Assembly (NCBI GenBank): GCA_035561355.1
Contig: DATMXS010000337.1
Coordinates: 1-13,077, forward strand
Reading direction: 5' to 3'
Source of the DNA: DATMXS01 sp035561355
Lineage (GTDB): Bacteria; Acidobacteriota; Terriglobia; Bryobacterales; Bryobacteraceae
Length of the DNA: 13,077 bases
Positions within the stretch are counted from its first letter, which is position 1, and each line of letters begins with the position of its first letter. A model generated the notes under the pieces. The model was not told where the DNA came from. It did not search any database and was given only the letters and a program-made list of their open reading frames with translations. Of the stretch, positions 10,657-13,077 are shown one piece after another. The position numbers were made by a program, and so were the translations under genes.

Positions 10657-11784
10657 CTATTTGCCCTCCTTCATGAGCCGCTTGAAATCTTCAAAGAGGT
10701 AGAGCGAATCGTGCGGCCCGGGTGCGGCTTCCGGGTGGTATTGCACGGAAAAGACCGGTTCGCTGCGGTGGCGGAACCCTTCGAGCGTGCCATCGTTCAG
10801 GTTGAAGTGCGTGAGTTCGACCACGGCGGGGTCGAGCGATTCCGGATCGACGGCGAACCCGTGATTATGCGACGTGATCTCGACCTTTCCGGTGAGCTTG
10901 TTGAGCACGGGGTGGTTCGCGCCCCGGTGCCCGAATTTCAGCTTGTAGGTGCGGCCGCCGAGCGCGAGTCCGAGGACCTGCTGGCCGAGGCAGATGCCGA
11001 ACATCGGCTTCTTCCCGATCAGCTTGCGGACATTGGCGACCTGGGCAGTGAGCGGTTCGGGGTCGCCGGGCCCGTTCGAGAGGAAGATGCCATCCGGCTT
11101 CAGGGCGAGCACGTCCTCCGGAGACGTGAGTGCGGGAACCACGGTCACGCGGCAGCCGGTGTGCACGAGGCGCCGCAGAATGTTGTGCTTGATGCCGAAA
11201 TCGTAGGCGACGACGTGATAGGTCGCCGCCGCGCTATCGCCGACGGGCTCGGAGGGGGAGCAGGGCTCGACGCCCTTCGACCATTCGTAGCGCTCCGCGG
11301 TGCTGACGCGAGTGGCGAGGTCGAGACCGGCCATGGAGGGAATCGATCGAGCCTTCGCGACGAGTGATTGGGGATCCGCGCTGGTGGTGGAGAGGACGCC
11401 GCGCATGACGCCGCGCGTCCGGAGGTGGCGGACCAGGGCGCGGGTGTCGATCTCGGCGGCCACCGGGATATCGGCGGCCGACAGGAAATCACCTGCGTTC
11501 TGATCGCTGCGCCAGTTGCTGACGATGGGTGAGAAGTCGCGGACTACGAGCCCTTCGATATAGGGGCGCGCCGACTCGTCATCAGCGGCGTTCGTGCCGT
11601 AGTTGCCGATCTCGGGATAGGTCAGGACAACGATCTGTCCGGAATAGGAAGGATCAGTAAAAATCTCCTGGTAGCCGGTGATCGCGGTGTTAAAAACGAC
11701 CTCACCGGCTCTCTCCGTGCGCGCACCAAAGCTGCGGCCCTCGAAGACGGTCCCGTCTTCCAGGGCAAGATACGCAGTACTCAA
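10657..11784 (-). CDS. carA: Carbamoyl-phosphate synthase small (glutaminase) subunit
   Basis: 375 residues, normal length. It hydrolyses glutamine and passes ammonia to CarB. The N-terminal CPSase small-chain domain (1-150) carries the conserved GEVVFNTAITGYQEIFTDPSY block (part at 27-47). The class I glutamine amidotransferase domain (about 188-372) has nucleophile C265 in GICLGQQVLGLALGG and H350/E352 in VQYHPEAAPGPHD. The triad is intact. A Shine-Dalgarno GGAGG (11793-11797) lies 7 nt before the ATG. The gene is first of the carAB pair; its TAG stop (10657-10659) abuts the carB ATG. A plausible promoter lies about 37 nt upstream. I see no clear PyrR attenuator in the short leader. Residues 170-187, the linker between the domains, are variable and unremarkable. 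Confidence 0.98.
   Translation of the reverse strand: MSTAYLALEDGTVFEGRSFGARTERAGEVVFNTAITGYQEIFTDPSYSGQIVVLTYPEIGNYGTNAADDESARPYIEGLVVRDFSPIVSNWRSDQNAGDFLSAADIPVAAEIDTRALVRHLRTRGVMRGVLSTTSADPQSLVAKARSIPSMAGLDLATRVSTAERYEWSKGVEPCSPSEPVGDSAAATYHVVAYDFGIKHNILRRLVHTGCRVTVVPALTSPEDVLALKPDGIFLSNGPGDPEPLTAQVANVRKLIGKKPMFGICLGQQVLGLALGGRTYKLKFGHRGANHPVLNKLTGKVEITSHNHGFAVDPESLDPAVVELTHFNLNDGTLEGFRHRSEPVFSVQYHPEAAPGPHDSLYLFEDFKRLMKEGK
10665..10671 (-). promoter_or_regulatory. carB Shine-Dalgarno embedded in the end of carA
   Basis: On the minus strand AAGGAGG lies 8 nt before the carB ATG and encodes the last codons of carA (K-E-G). The carA stop TAG touches the carB ATG. A ribosome terminating on carA is therefore placed to restart on carB, a usual way of keeping the two subunits at equal levels. 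Confidence 0.8.
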
Positions 11785-11820
11785 TCGGTAGTCCTCCGGG
11801 CGGAAGGGTGTGTAACTCCT

Positions 11821-11849
11821 ATTTCAGCATGTTGGGGCCACAGGTTCAA
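11821..11849 (-). promoter_or_regulatory. Candidate sigma-70 promoter for carAB
   Basis: On the minus strand TTGAAC (11844-11849) and TGAAAT (11821-11826) are separated by exactly 17 bp. Each hexamer matches the consensus at 4 of 6 positions. Transcription would begin near 11814 and give a leader of about 30 nt before the carA ATG. The position between purU and carA is right, but the hexamers are weak. Confidence 0.35.
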
Positions 11850-11902
11850 TGGGCGGAGAACGGGTTAAGAATCACTCACCTGGCTGGAGCGGCCAGAGCG
11901 GC

Positions 11903-11928
11903 GGCGCGCAGAAGAAAAAGCGCGCGCC
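11903..11928 (-). terminator. GC-rich hairpin after purU
   Basis: A perfect 7-bp inverted repeat, GGCGCGC (11903-11909) and GCGCGCC (11922-11928), with a 12-nt loop starts 17 nt after the purU stop. On the minus strand the loop is T-rich (contains TTTTTCTTCT), but no T-tract follows the stem, so it is not a textbook intrinsic terminator. It could separate purU transcription from the carA promoter. Confidence 0.4.
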
Positions 11929-11945
11929 ACTGACGGGGCAAACGA

Positions 11946-12848
11946 TCAGTCGAAGACGACGGTTTTGTTGCCATAGCAGAGGATCCGGCGATCGAGGTGC
12001 CACCGAACGGCGCGAGAGAGCACGATGCGCTCCAGGTCGCGCCCTTTCTGGATGAGGTCGTCCACCTGGTCGCGGTGCGAGATCCGCATTACGTCCTGCT
12101 CGATGATGGGACCGTCGTCCAGGGTCGCGGTGACGTAATGGCTCGTCGCACCGATCAGCTTGACGCCCCGGGAATGGGCCGCATGGTACGGCCTCGCGCC
12201 CATGAAGGCCGGCAGGAACGAGTGGTGCACGTTGATGATCCGCTGCGGGAAGCGGGCCACGAACTCCGGCGACAGGATTTGCATGTAGCGAGCCAGGATC
12301 ACGAGATCCACGCCGTGCTGCTCGAGAAGGGCGCTCTCCTGTCGCTCTGCGTCGGATCTCGTGCCCGCTGAGACAGGAACGTGATGGAACGGGATGCCAT
12401 GGAAGGCGGCCAGCGGCTGGGCGTCGAGATGATTGCTGACGATCACCGCGATGCTGCAAGCCAGTTCGCCGCTCTGGTAGCGGTGCAACAGGTCTGCGAG
12501 GCAGTGCAGGTACCGGGAGACGAAGATCGCGGCTGCGGGGCGGTCGGCAGAGGACTCGAGACGCCAGTTCATGCCGAGCGGCGCAGCGACAGGGTCGAAC
12601 GCGCTGGAAAATTCTGAAAGCGGAACGTCGAAGCCGTCAAGCGCCCACTCGACACGCATGAAGAAGAGCGCGGCTTCGGTATCGATGTGCTGATCGGCGT
12701 GAAGAATGTTCGCCCCATGCCGGTAAAGAAAGTCCGAGACCGTAGCGACAAGCCCGCGCCGGTCGGGTGCGTCGATGAGGAGAATGGCTGAGTTCGTAGC
12801 GATGAAGGATAGTGTAGCGGAGGAGGAGGGGACGCTGGAGAAAAGCAA
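11946..12848 (-). CDS. purU: Formyltetrahydrofolate deformylase
   Basis: 300 residues. It hydrolyses 10-formyl-tetrahydrofolate to formate and THF, balancing the one-carbon pool. An N-terminal ACT domain (about 20-95, AILLIDAPDRRGLVATVSDF) is followed by a formyl-transferase domain (about 105-290). N206 and H208 in INVHHSFLPAF and D244 in TLDDGPIIEQDV correspond to the N/H/D catalytic set of PurN; HRDQVDDLIQKGRDLE (258-273) and a terminal NKTVVF are typical PurU. The only standard start codon before the ACT domain is TTG (12846-12848), as an in-frame TAG lies at 12852-12854, two codons upstream. No strong Shine-Dalgarno precedes it, so expression may be low or the true start non-canonical. 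The first 17 residues are Ser-rich and probably unstructured. It is divergent from pyrE, 127 bp apart. Confidence 0.94.
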   Translation of the reverse strand: MLFSSVPSSSATLSFIATNSAILLIDAPDRRGLVATVSDFLYRHGANILHADQHIDTEAALFFMRVEWALDGFDVPLSEFSSAFDPVAAPLGMNWRLESSADRPAAAIFVSRYLHCLADLLHRYQSGELACSIAVIVSNHLDAQPLAAFHGIPFHHVPVSAGTRSDAERQESALLEQHGVDLVILARYMQILSPEFVARFPQRIINVHHSFLPAFMGARPYHAAHSRGVKLIGATSHYVTATLDDGPIIEQDVMRISHRDQVDDLIQKGRDLERIVLSRAVRWHLDRRILCYGNKTVVFD

Positions 12849-12963
12849 GCTCTACCGACCTGGACTGCACCTGTTCAACTCAGTCACGCGATGACCTCAA
12901 CGGATGGTCCGGAGGCGGACAACCGGCCACCTTCGTAGCGCGCGCGCCACAGCGCGAATGCCC

Positions 12964-12969
12964 TATAAT
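12964..12969 (+). promoter_or_regulatory. Candidate -10 element for pyrE
   Basis: A perfect TATAAT ends 6 nt before the GTG proposed as the pyrE start. No recognisable -35 hexamer is seen 16-18 bp upstream (the area is CG-rich), and there is no extended -10 TG. If used, transcription would begin at or next to the GTG, giving a leaderless mRNA. Confidence 0.4.
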
Positions 12970-12975
12970 TGTGCA

Positions 12976-13077
12976 GTGTCGGACCCCGTACTCCATATCT
13001 TCAATGAAACCGGCGCCTACCTTAAAGGCCATTTCAGGCTGACCAGTGGATTGCACAGTCCTGAATACCTCCAGTGC
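12976..13077 (+). CDS. pyrE: Orotate phosphoribosyltransferase, N-terminal fragment
   Basis: Only the first 34 codons are present; the gene runs off the right edge. The translation from GTG (12976), MSDPVLHIFNETGAYL, continues with KGHFRLTSGLHSPEYLQC. The ETGAYLKGHF and LTSGLHSPEYLQC segments are characteristic of the N-terminus of bacterial PyrE. The enzyme joins orotate to PRPP to make OMP. The GTG is preferred because the family starts at this point. An in-frame ATG six codons upstream (12958-12960) also has no Shine-Dalgarno and would place TATAAT inside the coding region. PRPP-binding residues lie beyond the window. With carAB nearby it forms a partial pyrimidine cluster, though it is transcribed in the opposite direction. 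Confidence 0.85.
   Translation, partial: MSDPVLHIFNETGAYLKGHFRLTSGLHSPEYLQC

Noticed and set aside
11872..12459. 195-codon minus-strand frame overlapping purU
   Set aside because: It lies in another frame of purU, is arginine/proline-rich without a recognisable domain, and purU itself has complete family motifs.
12819..12831. Purine-rich GGAGGAGGAGGGG on the + strand resembling a strong Shine-Dalgarno
   Set aside because: No ATG/GTG/TTG with an extended frame follows at suitable distance; the tract is the complement of Ser codons at the start of purU.

Overview
The window looks like a chromosomal segment of an Acidobacteriota bacterium, probably from the Bryobacterales / Candidatus Solibacter lineage. 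The base composition is GC-rich. The secreted protein at 1768-3519 ends in a domain that strongly resembles TIGR03437, the 'Solibacter uncharacterized C-terminal domain', which is heavily expanded in that group. The taxonomic call is an inference; no rRNA or tRNA gene is present to anchor it.

Left part (1-1602, + strand): the 3' end of an SCP-x/archaeal-type thiolase overlaps, by ATGA, a 71-residue DUF35-type OB-fold protein, its usual partner. A class I/II PLP-dependent aminotransferase follows. Next comes a secreted beta-lactamase-fold serine hydrolase (1768-3519, +) fused to the TIGR03437-like domain. It converges, with only 15 bp between stop codons, on a very large hybrid sensor histidine kinase (3535-7140, - strand). 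The kinase is built as MEDS - PAS - PocR - PAS - PAS - HisKA - HATPase - REC.

Right part (7336-13077): this is a pyrimidine and one-carbon block. carB and carA (- strand, carA first) encode carbamoyl-phosphate synthase and are translationally coupled (TAGATG junction). Upstream of carA is purU (10-formyl-THF deformylase, - strand). Diverging from purU is the 5' end of pyrE (orotate phosphoribosyltransferase, + strand), cut by the window edge. CarAB supplies carbamoyl phosphate for de novo pyrimidine (and arginine) synthesis. PyrE makes OMP in the same pathway. PurU releases formate and THF from the formyl-THF pool used for purine synthesis.

No gene-free stretch exceeds about 195 bp. I see no insertion sequence, CRISPR array, tRNA or rRNA. 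Most of the window is ordinary housekeeping. The observations most worth a second look are an in-frame, Pro/Ala/Gly-rich, hairpin-containing insertion in CarB, the combination of MEDS and PocR sensor modules in one kinase, and a pyrE start that looks leaderless. I found no convincing new multi-gene system.
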